A stretch of 64,000 nucleotides of DNA, from NCBI RefSeq assembly GCF_018130065.1, contig NZ_JAFCME010000009.1, forward strand, positions 232,394 to 296,393, in the 5' to 3' direction. The translations under genes and the position numbers were made by a program. This DNA is from Bradyrhizobium sp. AUGA SZCCT0158. GTDB taxonomy: Bacteria > Pseudomonadota > Alphaproteobacteria > Rhizobiales > Xanthobacteraceae. Below are positions 1 to 7,591 of this stretch, one piece after another; the stretch's first letter is position 1; every line of letters begins with the position of its first letter. The notes below the pieces were generated by a model. It had not been told where the DNA came from, did no database searches, and was given only the letters and a program-made list of their open reading frames with translations.

Positions 1-507
1 GCGCGCGCGCTGATCACCCAGCCAAAACTGATCGTCGCCGACGAGCCGGTCAGCGCGCTCGACGTCTCCGTGCAGGCGCAGGTGCTCAATCTCCTGCAAG
101 ACCTGCAGGATCAGTTCGGGTTGAGCTACGTCCTGATCAGCCACGATCTGGCGGTGGTGGATTATCTCTGCGACGAGATCGCAGTGATGTATCTCGGTCG
201 GATCGTCGAGCAGGGGAGCCCTGAGGATCTGTTCGCGCATTGCGCCCATCCCTACACGCGGGCGCTGCTCGAGGCGGTGCCGCGCGCCCGGGCCGGCGGT
301 GTGCGCCGGCGTCGCGGTGCGCAGGTGATCGCCTCGCATTCGGTGGGCGCAACGGGATGTCCCTACGCGTCACGCTGTGCGCTCGCCGACCAGTACTGTC
401 GCGAGGTCGCGCCTGCGCTGCGCAAGGTGGGTCCGTTGCAATCAGCCGCGTGCCATCGCGCCGAGACTGTCATGGCATTGCCTCCGGTAGCGTCGGAGGA
501 GAGTTAG
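1..507 (+). CDS. Dipeptide/oligopeptide ABC transporter ATP-binding protein, 3' part
   Basis: C-terminal part of an OppF/DppF-type ATPase; the 5' end lies outside the window, and the reading frame is open from base 1. The first residues carry Walker B and the D-loop ([19 protein letters not shown]), followed by the H-loop (LISHDLAVV) and the typical C-terminal oligopeptide-transporter extension with a Cys-rich CPYASRC...C motif near the end. The ATPase would energise import of peptides or similar solutes at the inner membrane. A family 5 solute-binding protein follows after 55 bp, so both probably belong to one operon. Substrate cannot be told from this fragment. Confidence 0.93.
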   Translation, partial: ARALITQPKLIVADEPVSALDVSVQAQVLNLLQDLQDQFGLSYVLISHDLAVVDYLCDEIAVMYLGRIVEQGSPEDLFAHCAHPYTRALLEAVPRARAGGVRRRRGAQVIASHSVGATGCPYASRCALADQYCREVAPALRKVGPLQSAACHRAETVMALPPVASEES

Positions 508-562
508 CCTTTTATGCGGGACTGGCTTAATCTGGTCGCGCGATATGTCAGGGGAGCAAGCG

Positions 563-2059
563 ATGTTCAGAAAGTTAGCCATTTTTGCAGTTGTGGCCGC
601 GTTCGCCGTCGCGCCGCTGCCGAGCCTGGCGCAGGGCAAGAAGGACAGCGTCGTCATGGGCATGACGCTGGAGCCGCCGGGGCTCGATCCCACCAACGCA
701 GCCGCGGCCGCCATTGCCGAGGTCACGCTCTATAACCTCTATGAGACGTTGACCAAGATCAACGAGGACGGTTCGGTATCGCCCTTGCTCGCCGAGAGTT
801 GGAAGGCGTCGGAAGACCTGAAGACCTATACGTTCAAGCTCCGCAAGGGCATCAAATTCCACAACGGCGAGCCGTTCGATTCCGCTGCGGTAAAGTTCTC
901 CTACGATCGCAACGCGGCGCCGACCAGCACCAACAAGGACAAGAGCCTGTATCAGGGGTTTGAGTCGGTCACCGCGCCCGACGCGGAGACGATCGTGGTC
1001 GTGCTCAAATATTCCGAACCGAACCTGCCGTTCCTGATCGGTCAGGCCGGCGGCTCGATCGTCGAGCCGAAGAGCGCGCCGACCAATGCAACGCAGCCAG
1101 TCGGCACCGGACCCTATACGCTCGGTGCCTGGGCCAAGGGATCGTCGATCACCCTGAACAAATGGCCAGATTATCGCAACGCCGCCGCGATCAAGCTTTC
1201 CAAGGTGACCATCCGCTTCATCGGCGATCCCGCCGCGCAGGTCGCGGCGCTGCTGTCGGGCGACATCGACGTGTTTCCGCGCGGCGCGGTGGCGCGCAGC
1301 GTGGCGCAATTCAAGGCCGATCCGCGCTTCAATGTCCTGATTGGCGGCTCTAGGGCCAAGACCATCGTCGGCATCAACCAGAAGAGGAAGCCGCTCGACG
1401 ATGTGCGGGTCCGCCGCGCCATTCTCGCGGCCATCGATCGCAAGGCGATGATCGACGGCGCCGTCGATGGCTTTGGCACGCCGATCGGCAGCTTTTATAC
1501 GCCGGGATCGCTCGGCTATGTCGACACGACCGGCATCAATCCATACGACCCGGAAAAGGCCAAGAAGCTGCTGGCAGAAGCGGGAGTCAAAACGCCGCTG
1601 GAGCTCAGCCTCAAGCTGCCACCGCCATCATATGCGCGCAACGGCGGGGAAATCCTCGCGGCCCAGCTCGCCAAAGTCGGCATAACAGCCAAGATCGAGA
1701 ACGTCGAATGGGCGCAGTGGCTGTCACAGGTGTTTGCCGGCAACGGCCCGCACAATTTCGATCTCACCATCGTCTCGCATGTCGAGCCGTTCGATCTCGT
1801 GAAGATAACCGAGCCTGACTATTATCTCGGCTATAACAACGAGGCCTTCAACGCGCTCTACCAGCAGATCAAGGCGACACCGGCCGAGGCCGAACGCGCC
1901 AAATTGCTCGGCGACGCGCAGCGCATGCTGGCTACCGATGCGGTTGCCGGCTTCCTGTTCCAGCCGCAATGGATCACCATTGCGAGCAAGAAGCTGAAGG
2001 GTGTGTGGAAGGAAGTCCCGCAATTCGAAAATGACTTCTCCGCCTGGTCTTGGGAATAG
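563..2059 (+). CDS. ABC transporter substrate-binding protein, family 5 (peptide/nickel type)
   Basis: Periplasmic solute-binding protein of about 498 residues, the usual size for the SBP_bac_5 family (DppA/OppA/NikA). The N-terminus MFRKLAIFAVVAAFAV...SLAQG is a clear Sec signal peptide. I chose the ATG at 563 because GGGGAG at 551-556 sits six bases before it; an ATG at 545 would add six residues and place the binding site inside the gene. Family features visible are LAESWKASEDLKTYTFKLRKGIKFHNG-type sequence and a ...VRRAILAAIDR block. It follows the ATPase gene and probably delivers ligand to that transporter. The ligand is not evident. Confidence 0.93.
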   Translation: MFRKLAIFAVVAAFAVAPLPSLAQGKKDSVVMGMTLEPPGLDPTNAAAAAIAEVTLYNLYETLTKINEDGSVSPLLAESWKASEDLKTYTFKLRKGIKFHNGEPFDSAAVKFSYDRNAAPTSTNKDKSLYQGFESVTAPDAETIVVVLKYSEPNLPFLIGQAGGSIVEPKSAPTNATQPVGTGPYTLGAWAKGSSITLNKWPDYRNAAAIKLSKVTIRFIGDPAAQVAALLSGDIDVFPRGAVARSVAQFKADPRFNVLIGGSRAKTIVGINQKRKPLDDVRVRRAILAAIDRKAMIDGAVDGFGTPIGSFYTPGSLGYVDTTGINPYDPEKAKKLLAEAGVKTPLELSLKLPPPSYARNGGEILAAQLAKVGITAKIENVEWAQWLSQVFAGNGPHNFDLTIVSHVEPFDLVKITEPDYYLGYNNEAFNALYQQIKATPAEAERAKLLGDAQRMLATDAVAGFLFQPQWITIASKKLKGVWKEVPQFENDFSAWSWE

Positions 2060-2133
2060 CCGCCTCGCGAGGGACGGTTAGCGGACCTGTCGGAAGCTGT
2101 TGCGGCGACCATTGCGCGCCTGATCGGGTGAGA

Positions 2134-2394
2134 TCATGGGGCGGCCGCCAGTATCGCGTGCTGACGTCCGCCTCTCACCTCGATCGCGGCAACGCCGATG
2201 ATCGCGCCGACGCGGCGGGCGAGCCTTTCGACGGCCTGGCGGTCACGGACGTCGATGGAAGCCTGGATCTTGTATTCGCCGGCTTCCTGGCGGGCATCGA
2301 CGGCCGCCAGCCGAAGGTCGGCGACGCGCACCTGGTCGAGAAGGCGACCGAGCGCGGCATGTAGATCGCTTGCGTGCAGCTCCAGAATGAACAC
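2134..2394 (-). CDS. Small ACT-domain protein (IlvM-like)
   Basis: An 86-residue protein made of one ACT-like beta-alpha-beta-beta-alpha-beta unit, similar in length and pattern to IlvM, the small regulatory subunit of acetolactate synthase II. It begins MFILELHASD and ends its domain with RVGAIIGVAAIEV. The GTG start at 2394 is supported by GAAGGGG five bases upstream. It is transcribed away from the Lrp-family regulator at 2529, with a 134-bp AT-rich gap between them, which suggests a joint amino-acid-responsive control. There is no acetolactate synthase catalytic gene nearby, so it may be a free-standing amino-acid sensor. The family call rests on pattern only. Confidence 0.6.
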   Translation of the reverse strand: MFILELHASDLHAALGRLLDQVRVADLRLAAVDARQEAGEYKIQASIDVRDRQAVERLARRVGAIIGVAAIEVRGGRQHAILAAAP

Positions 2395-2528
2395 GGCATC
2401 CCCTTCAAATTTGGAGAAGTTGTATCCGTGTTTCCTGAGAAGAGGCTTCCTTTCGTCTGGAAATTTGGCAATATACCGATATAATTATCCTCGGAAATGA
2501 ACCAATACCCAGAATAGAGTTCTCGGTC
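2395..2528. promoter_or_regulatory. Divergent promoter region of ACT protein and Lrp regulator
   Basis: A 134-bp gap between two divergent starts. The part near the Lrp gene (about 2455-2520) is clearly richer in A and T than its surroundings, as is usual for Lrp-family binding regions. I could not identify a single convincing palindrome. Confidence 0.35.
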
Positions 2529-3014
2529 ATGAAAGCGACGCGGCGGAAAGACTCACTGCGCCTTGACGAGACCGACCGGCGCATCTTGCGGGCGATGCAA
2601 GCCGATGCACGGCTCACGACGGCGGAGTTGGCCGACAAGGTCGGGCTATCCACGACGCCATGCTGGAACAGACTCAAACGACTGGAGAAGCAGGGTTACA
2701 TCGACGGCTATGTTGCGCTCCTCAATCAGGAGAAGCTCGGTCTGCCGGAAACAGTGATCATCGAAATCACGCTCGACCGTCACGATGAGGAGGTGCTGGA
2801 GCGGTTCGGAGAATTGCTCGCTGGTTTGCCCGAAGTGATCGAGGCCTATCTCACGACAGGAGATTATGACTATCTGGTCAAGGTCGCCGTCGAGAGTACG
2901 GCCGGCTACGAACGCTTCTTGCGAGAAAAGCTCTATCGCATTCCGGGCATCCGCCACAGCCGATCGTCGTTCGCGCTGCGGTGCCTGAAGAAGCTGACCT
3001 CGATCCAGGTCTGA
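2529..3014 (+). CDS. Lrp/AsnC family transcriptional regulator
   Basis: A 161-residue protein with the two-domain Lrp/AsnC layout. The N-terminal winged helix-turn-helix covers roughly residues 10-60 (LDETDRRILRAMQADARLTTAELADKVGLS) and is followed by a RAM/ligand-binding domain (about 75-150; VIIEITLDRHDEEVLERF...YLVKVAVES). Members form octamers or dimers that bind amino acids and often control neighbouring genes and themselves. The likely partner is the divergent ACT-domain gene at 2134-2394. The ATG at 2529 has only a weak upstream binding site. It converges on the GntR gene, whose stop is 4 bp away. Confidence 0.92.
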   Translation: MKATRRKDSLRLDETDRRILRAMQADARLTTAELADKVGLSTTPCWNRLKRLEKQGYIDGYVALLNQEKLGLPETVIIEITLDRHDEEVLERFGELLAGLPEVIEAYLTTGDYDYLVKVAVESTAGYERFLREKLYRIPGIRHSRSSFALRCLKKLTSIQV

Positions 3015-3017
3015 CCT

Positions 3018-3704
3018 TCAGGTGTGCGGCTTGCGATCGCCTTCGCCCCAGACATGCCGCGAACGTTCGAGGTGGCGGCGCATCACCGCAACAGCGCCGG
3101 CCTCATCCTGCTTCGACAGCGCGTCGAGCAACTGGAAATGCTCGCTGGCCGACTGCGCGATATGCTCGCGGGTCGATCCATTCTTGAAGCCGTGAAGCCG
3201 AACGCGATCGCGTAGCGTCTCGACCAGGTCGGCGAGGGGCTTGTTGCCGAGTGTGGCGATGAGGCCAATGTGGAATTGGCGATCGGTCTCCAGGAACTCA
3301 ATGAGATTGCCGTCATCAGCGGCGCGCTTCGTGGCTTCGGCAAGTTCGCGCAGATGCTCTGTCTGCGCGGGTGTGAGGCGGGCCCGCGCGATCTCGGCGA
3401 CAACAGGCACTTCCAGCAGCACGCGGATCGCGAAGATATCGTTGAGTTCGCCAGGCGACAGCGAGACCACGCGAAAGCCGCGATTTCGCACGGGCTCAAG
3501 CAGGCCTTCGCGCGCGAGATCGAGCAGAGCTTCGCGGACGGGTGTCGCCGAGACGCCGAGATCGATCGCGAGACGCGGGACGGAATAGAGCTGATCGGGT
3601 TGCATCTGTCCTGTGATGATCAGTCCACGGATCACCTGCCTGGCTTGCTCCCGCAGGCTGGGCCCGGACACCAGGCTCGATGCGCCGATTTGTCGAAGAT
3701 CCAT
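3018..3704 (-). CDS. GntR family transcriptional regulator, FCD subfamily
   Basis: About 228 residues. An N-terminal winged helix (SLREQARQVIRGLIITGQMQ...LGVSATPVREALLDLAREGLL) is followed by an all-helical FCD ligand-binding domain with conserved Asp and His positions (TDRQFHIGLI). FCD regulators usually bind small organic acids and repress an adjacent catabolic gene. Here the divergent sulfatase-fold gene at 3825 is the obvious target, and two palindromes lie between the genes. I prefer the ATG at 3704 to the GTG at 3713; the difference is three residues. A convergent Lrp gene ends four bases away. Confidence 0.92.
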   Translation of the reverse strand: MDLRQIGASSLVSGPSLREQARQVIRGLIITGQMQPDQLYSVPRLAIDLGVSATPVREALLDLAREGLLEPVRNRGFRVVSLSPGELNDIFAIRVLLEVPVVAEIARARLTPAQTEHLRELAEATKRAADDGNLIEFLETDRQFHIGLIATLGNKPLADLVETLRDRVRLHGFKNGSTREHIAQSASEHFQLLDALSKQDEAGAVAVMRRHLERSRHVWGEGDRKPHT

Positions 3705-3738
3705 GGCTGTCACTACCCGAAACTCGCGGGTGAGTAAA

Positions 3739-3759
3739 TGTAACGTGTGACATATTACA
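3739..3759. promoter_or_regulatory. Candidate GntR operator, site 1
   Basis: Imperfect 21-bp palindrome of the form TGTAA-N2-TGT-G-ACA-N2-TTACA, with 8 of 10 base pairs symmetric. It lies between the divergent GntR and sulfatase genes and shares a GTGAYATATTAC element with site 2, 35 bp away. Confidence 0.5.
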
Positions 3760-3773
3760 GCTGACCGCCGTTA

Positions 3774-3794
3774 TGTGATATGTGATATATTACT
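3774..3794. promoter_or_regulatory. Candidate GntR operator, site 2
   Basis: Second copy of the same element in the same orientation, with GTGATATATTAC at 3782-3793 and 7 of 10 base pairs symmetric. Centre-to-centre distance to site 1 is 35 bp. It lies 31 bp before the sulfatase-fold gene and could overlap its promoter. Confidence 0.45.
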
Positions 3795-3824
3795 AAAAAA
3801 GAATGCAGAAAATGGGAGGTTTGC

Positions 3825-5240
3825 GTGGTGCAACGCATTTTGATGATCGTATCCGACACTGTCCGCTGGGACATGCTCGGCTACAACGGGGGCCACGTCC
3901 GAACTCCCAATCTTGATCGGCTCGCCGCGCGCTCGATGGTCTTCGATCGCTATTATGCGTCGAGCTTTCCGACAGTGCCTGCGCGCTACGACTATCTCAC
4001 CGGCAAGCCTGCCTTTGCCGGCGTCGGCTGGGGCGCGCTGCCACGCGCCGATCGCTCGATTGCGACCTCATTGACCGAAGCGGGTTACACGACGCTCGGC
4101 GTGGTGGACACGCCGTTCTACCAGGTCAACGGCTATTCATATGATCGCGGCTTCAACTTCTTCTACGACATGAAATCCCAGCTTCTGGGAACGCCGCATT
4201 ACAGCTCCTACACCGCACCCAACAAGACCAAGCGCCAGGGCGAAGGCAAGCTTCCGCAATGGCCGATCACCGGCAAGGTGAAGCCCGATCCGCGCACCGG
4301 CGAGATGGATTGCCCGGCACCGATCACCATGGTGCAGGCAGCTAAGTGCCTGGAGGAAATCTACCAGGATAAGTTCTTTGCGCTGGTCGACACCTGGGAT
4401 CCGCATGAACCGTGGGACCCGCCCGCCTATTACGTCAGACACTATCTTCCCGACTATGCCGGCGAACGCGTGCACCCGCCCTATGGCGACTGCAAGAAGC
4501 ACGGCATGACCGATCGCGACATCGCGGTGGCGCGCGCGCTCTACAGCGGCGAACTCGAACTGGTCGATCGCTGGATCGGGCATCTGCTCGACCAACTCGT
4601 CTATCTCGGCATCGAGGACTCCACCGCCATCATCTTCGTCTCGGACCACGGCTTTCTGCTGGGAGAGCATGGGTTGATGGGCAAGATGGTCCGCAGGGCG
4701 CCCGGCGAAGCGACGTGGATGCGTTCGCCGCTCTACGAGGAAATCGCCAGGGTGCCGCTGCTGATCCATGTGCCGGGCGCAAAGCCCGGACGAACCAGCA
4801 AGCTGACCTGCGCGCTCGACCTCGCTCCCACGATCTGCGACATGGCCGGCCTGCCGCGCCAGGCGGAGATGCAGGGACTCTCGCTGCTTCCTGCGGTCCG
4901 CGGTCAGCCCTTCGAAGGGCGCGATCACGTGCTGACGGCCCTGCCGCTCGCCAATCCCGGCGAGACGGTCGAAGTGGTCGACGATCTGATGCGGACGGTG
5001 GTCGAATGGCAACCTGTCACCATCACCACGAAAGGCTGGTCGCTGCTCTACGCTACGCCGAGCGAGCCGGTCGAACTCTATGATCTGCGCTCCGATCCAA
5101 AGCAAACGACCAACGTGGCGCCAAAGCACCCTGCCGTCATCCGTGCCATGCTGGAGATGTATGCAGAGGACCTGCGCCGCGCTGGAGCCGCCAGCAAGTA
5201 CAGCGATCCGCGCCTTGCCGCCTTGCTCGAACGCGCATGA
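3825..5240 (+). CDS. Sulfatase-family hydrolase with Thr at the nucleophile position
   Basis: A 471-residue alkaline-phosphatase-superfamily hydrolase of the sulfatase type with no visible signal peptide, so probably cytoplasmic. The N-terminal metal-binding strand is ILMIVSDTVRWDMLGYNG. The nucleophile motif reads TVPARYDYLTG (residues 50-60), which matches C/S-x-P-x-R-x3-LTG except that Thr50 replaces the Cys or Ser converted to formylglycine. Further metal ligands appear in DTWDPHEPW and SDHGFLLGEHG. With Thr it may work as a phosphodiesterase or phosphonate hydrolase rather than a sulfatase. GGGAGG at 3814-3819 precedes the GTG start (3825 or 3828). A hairpin terminator follows. Confidence 0.88.
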   Translation: MVQRILMIVSDTVRWDMLGYNGGHVRTPNLDRLAARSMVFDRYYASSFPTVPARYDYLTGKPAFAGVGWGALPRADRSIATSLTEAGYTTLGVVDTPFYQVNGYSYDRGFNFFYDMKSQLLGTPHYSSYTAPNKTKRQGEGKLPQWPITGKVKPDPRTGEMDCPAPITMVQAAKCLEEIYQDKFFALVDTWDPHEPWDPPAYYVRHYLPDYAGERVHPPYGDCKKHGMTDRDIAVARALYSGELELVDRWIGHLLDQLVYLGIEDSTAIIFVSDHGFLLGEHGLMGKMVRRAPGEATWMRSPLYEEIARVPLLIHVPGAKPGRTSKLTCALDLAPTICDMAGLPRQAEMQGLSLLPAVRGQPFEGRDHVLTALPLANPGETVEVVDDLMRTVVEWQPVTITTKGWSLLYATPSEPVELYDLRSDPKQTTNVAPKHPAVIRAMLEMYAEDLRRAGAASKYSDPRLAALLERA

Positions 5241-5359
5241 CGGTTCGCGACATCGCCCCCCGGAAGGGCTCGACGCATAAGCTGCCGAGGCGGCATCGTC
5301 GAGATCGCTGAGGCCTCGCGGAAGACGTCACTGAGAGTGTCCATCAAACCGCGCAAAGG

Positions 5360-5384
5360 ATGGGACAGCGAATTGCTGTCCCAT
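5360..5384 (+). terminator. Rho-independent terminator-like hairpin
   Basis: Perfect 10-bp stem (ATGGGACAGC / GCTGTCCCAT) with a five-base loop, followed by a pyrimidine-rich TCTCTTTC. It lies 120 bp after the sulfatase-fold gene and could end its transcript. The T tract is interrupted, so strength is uncertain. Confidence 0.6.
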
Positions 5385-5456
5385 TCTCTTTCGTCCGCAT
5401 CAAGCAAATCATCAACCTGCAAGGATACGGTGATGATGGCCGTATCCTCTGGCTAA

Positions 5457-5615
5457 TCAGTCGACCCTTACCATCAGGGTGCGGCCGTTGACGTAGCCGA
5501 TGGCATAGGTGCGGCCGTACATCGTTTTATAGCGAAACTTGCGGTGACCGCCGACGACGGCATTGGGTTCGTTGTCGCCGAGTTGGCTGTGGGTGTTGCT
5601 GGGCCGGGTGATCAT
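5457..5615 (-). CDS. Small peptide with putative double-glycine leader
   Basis: A 52-residue ORF starting at the ATG at 5615, with GGAG (5622-5625) six bases upstream. Residues 12-23 read LGDNEPNAVVGG, which fits the bacteriocin-type leader pattern L-x3-E-L-x2-I/V-x-GG at Leu-12, Glu-8, Val-4 and Gly-Gly, with Pro in place of Leu at -7. Cleavage after Gly23 would release a 29-residue, strongly basic, Tyr- and Arg-containing peptide beginning HRKFRYK and ending MVRVD. It lies about 6 kb from the 57-residue peptide and its exporter. An upstream in-frame extension to 5981 looks non-coding. It could instead be an unrelated small protein. Confidence 0.5.
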   Translation of the reverse strand: MITRPSNTHSQLGDNEPNAVVGGHRKFRYKTMYGRTYAIGYVNGRTLMVRVD

Positions 5616-5698
5616 GACTTTCTCCATCTCGTCCGACCGGCAGCGGTTATCGCTAGCCTCACGTCGGCGGCAGAGCATAGGGGACGGCGCTTTACCCC

Positions 5699-5718
5699 GC
5701 TGTTCCCTGGGGAACAGC
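5699..5718. repeat. Perfect 20-bp palindrome
   Basis: GCTGTTCCCTGGGGAACAGC: 9-bp arms around two bases. It lies 84 bp upstream of the small peptide gene start at 5615, inside the otherwise empty stretch 5616-6121. It could be a regulator site or a short hairpin. Confidence 0.4.
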
Positions 5719-6121
5719 TCAAGACAGCAAGCATTCGAGTGGTTGCATGCCTGATAACACGTTGGAAAATAAGGAACTATATGGGAGTGAAGTGAGCTGC
5801 GGACCTGGCAATTGTGAAGACCCGAGAGCCTTGAGGTGGTTCGGCGTCTCTCTCCCGCATGCGGCAGAGAGAGTTCAGACTTGAGGAAGCCAGCGCTGCA
5901 ATTTGTCGCAGCGATTTGTCGTGACAGCATCCAAACGCGCTCGATGCGGGCTCGAGAACATCGGTGGCGGCCGCGTGTCATCCATTTGGTTTACGATTTG
6001 CACTTGAGCTGATCGGCGGTTCGGTAGTGAGATCACACTGGAGGCCTGCCATTGTTGGCTTCCGGTTGCCTGCACTTGGCTGCTCCGCTAGCATCAATCC
6101 CGCAATAGAGCGGATTGTACG
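5719..6121. other. Intergenic stretch without recognisable gene
   Basis: About 400 bases in front of the FecR-domain gene. Only poorly coding-like reading frames are present on both strands. No tRNA-like or other structured RNA was recognised. It presumably holds the promoter of the gene at 6122. Confidence 0.4.
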
Positions 6122-6769
6122 ATGCGTTTCATGCTTCAGGGATCGCGGCGATATTTCGGGCATCCGTTCGATCGACGAGAGCTCTTGGGCTTCGTCGGCA
6201 CGCTGCTTGCGTCAGCAGCCCTCAGTTCGCCAGTGCGCGCCGCCGATCCTGCCGGCCGCGTTGAAGAGATCAAGGGCGAAGCGTTTGTCGATGCGAGCAA
6301 CCAGCAGCGGCCTTTGCAGAAAGCATCCTCGCTTTTTGTCGGAGATCGCGTCGGGACGGGGCCATCCTCCCGCCTGACGATGTTGATGGGCGAGGACACG
6401 ACGATCAAGCTCGGCGAAAAGGCGCAACTGGTCATTGACCAGTTTCTTTCGACCACCGGAGGCGAAATCTCGCTGCAGTCCGGTCCGTTGCTTTTTGACC
6501 GGCCGAGTGGAAGCCGGCCCGTCGCAATGAAGATCAGGAGTTCCTACGGCCTCATTGCCGTCCGTGGCACAAAATTCTTTGCCGGACCGAGCAACGGCGT
6601 TTTTGGCGTGTTTGTCGATCACGGCACAGTCACTGTTTCCGGAGGCGGGAGCGAGGTCGTGCTACAGGCGGGAGAGGGGACAAACCTGGCCACTCCGGGT
6701 TCGAAACCCTCCGCGGCCACCAAGTGGGGCACGGAGCGGATTCGCGGCGCTTTGGACAGCGTCAGTTAG
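6122..6769 (+). CDS. FecR-domain periplasmic protein
   Basis: A 215-residue exported protein. The N-terminus contains DRRELLGFVGTLLASAALSS, a twin-arginine-like or long Sec signal ending near PVRAAD (residue about 41). The mature part is a FecR domain: VEEIKGEAFVD, VGDRVGTGPSSRLTMLMGEDTTIKLGEKAQLVID, GPLLFDRP and YGLIAVRGTKFF, with the typical RGT motif. FecR domains are usually periplasmic sensor or ligand-binding modules. The protein lacks a membrane anchor and an ECF sigma partner. The next genes encode a Crp-type regulator and a CHASE2 cyclase, and FecR and CHASE2 genes are known to occur side by side in bacteria. A role in sensing for the cyclase is inferred. Confidence 0.88.
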   Translation: MRFMLQGSRRYFGHPFDRRELLGFVGTLLASAALSSPVRAADPAGRVEEIKGEAFVDASNQQRPLQKASSLFVGDRVGTGPSSRLTMLMGEDTTIKLGEKAQLVIDQFLSTTGGEISLQSGPLLFDRPSGSRPVAMKIRSSYGLIAVRGTKFFAGPSNGVFGVFVDHGTVTVSGGGSEVVLQAGEGTNLATPGSKPSAATKWGTERIRGALDSVS

Positions 6770-6892
6770 CTTGTCTGATCAATTTCGCACGGCATGCAGG
6801 AAAACTTCACGATGGAGATCCTGAAGACGCGAAGAGATTTTCCGGTCTGACGTCAAATCATTGCAAACCGAGGCCTTTCATTCAGGCGACAA

Positions 6893-7591
6893 ATGTCCAG
6901 CAAAGATACTCTCGTTTCTCTTCTGTCGAAAACCGAACTCTTCAAGGGCCTGGCTCTCGAGGATCTCGAGGCCTGCATTCCGTCGTTTCGCGAAGCCAAA
7001 TTCAAAAAGGGACAGGCGCTGTTTACGCGCGGCGAGCGCGCGACGGGCCTTTACCTCGTCGCGGAAGGACGTGTGCGACTGGCGATCGCCACCGAGGATG
7101 GTCGCGAATTGAGCTTTCGTCATGCGACAGTGGGCGAACTGCTCGGTGAAATTGCGGCGCTTGATGGCGGCACAAGGAGCGCCGACGCTACCGCCCTCAC
7201 GGCGGTGACGACCTACCGGCTCGACAAGGAGGATTTTCGCAAGCTTTGGACCGCGCGGCCGGTGCTGTCCGAGCGGCTGATATCGTTTCTCTGCAGCCGA
7301 CTGCGGGACACCAGCGGACAACTTGAGTCGATCGCGCTCCATCCGATGCATGTCCGGCTGGCGCGCTTCTTCCTGGTCGCGATCGGCGACCGCAAGCCCG
7401 TGCCGGGAAAGCGGCTGCCGCTTGATCTCGGCATGTCACAGGGCGAACTCGCCTTGCTACTCGGCGCCAGTCGTCCCAAGATCAACGAGGCACTGGGCAA
7501 GCTGGAGGAAGTCGGCGCCATTGGCCGCACGCTGGACCGAATCTTCTGCGATCCGCTCAAGCTCGCCGAAGTTGACGGGTCTCATGCTTAG
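6893..7591 (+). CDS. Crp/Fnr family cyclic-nucleotide-dependent regulator
   Basis: A 232-residue Crp/Fnr protein. The cyclic-nucleotide domain spans about residues 15-130. Its phosphate-binding cassette GELLGEIAALDGGTRSAD keeps the Glu86 and Arg95-Ser96 needed for cAMP binding. No Cys cluster for an iron-sulfur centre is present. The C-terminal winged helix contains SQGELALLLGASRPKINEALGKLEE; the recognition helix keeps the first Arg of E. coli CRP but has Pro and Glu where CRP has Glu181 and Arg185, so the DNA preference may differ. Its stop codon overlaps the start of the adenylate cyclase gene by eight bases, which suggests translational coupling of receptor and enzyme. Confidence 0.93.
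   Translation: MSSKDTLVSLLSKTELFKGLALEDLEACIPSFREAKFKKGQALFTRGERATGLYLVAEGRVRLAIATEDGRELSFRHATVGELLGEIAALDGGTRSADATALTAVTTYRLDKEDFRKLWTARPVLSERLISFLCSRLRDTSGQLESIALHPMHVRLARFFLVAIGDRKPVPGKRLPLDLGMSQGELALLLGASRPKINEALGKLEEVGAIGRTLDRIFCDPLKLAEVDGSHA

Noticed and set aside
6848..6855. TGACGTCA palindrome before the Crp gene
   Set aside because: Eight bases only; expected by chance in a window of this size.
7323..7583. Upstream extension of the cyclase ORF
   Set aside because: Overlaps the Crp gene and adds Arg/Ser-rich noise; the ATG at 7584 gives a normal membrane start.
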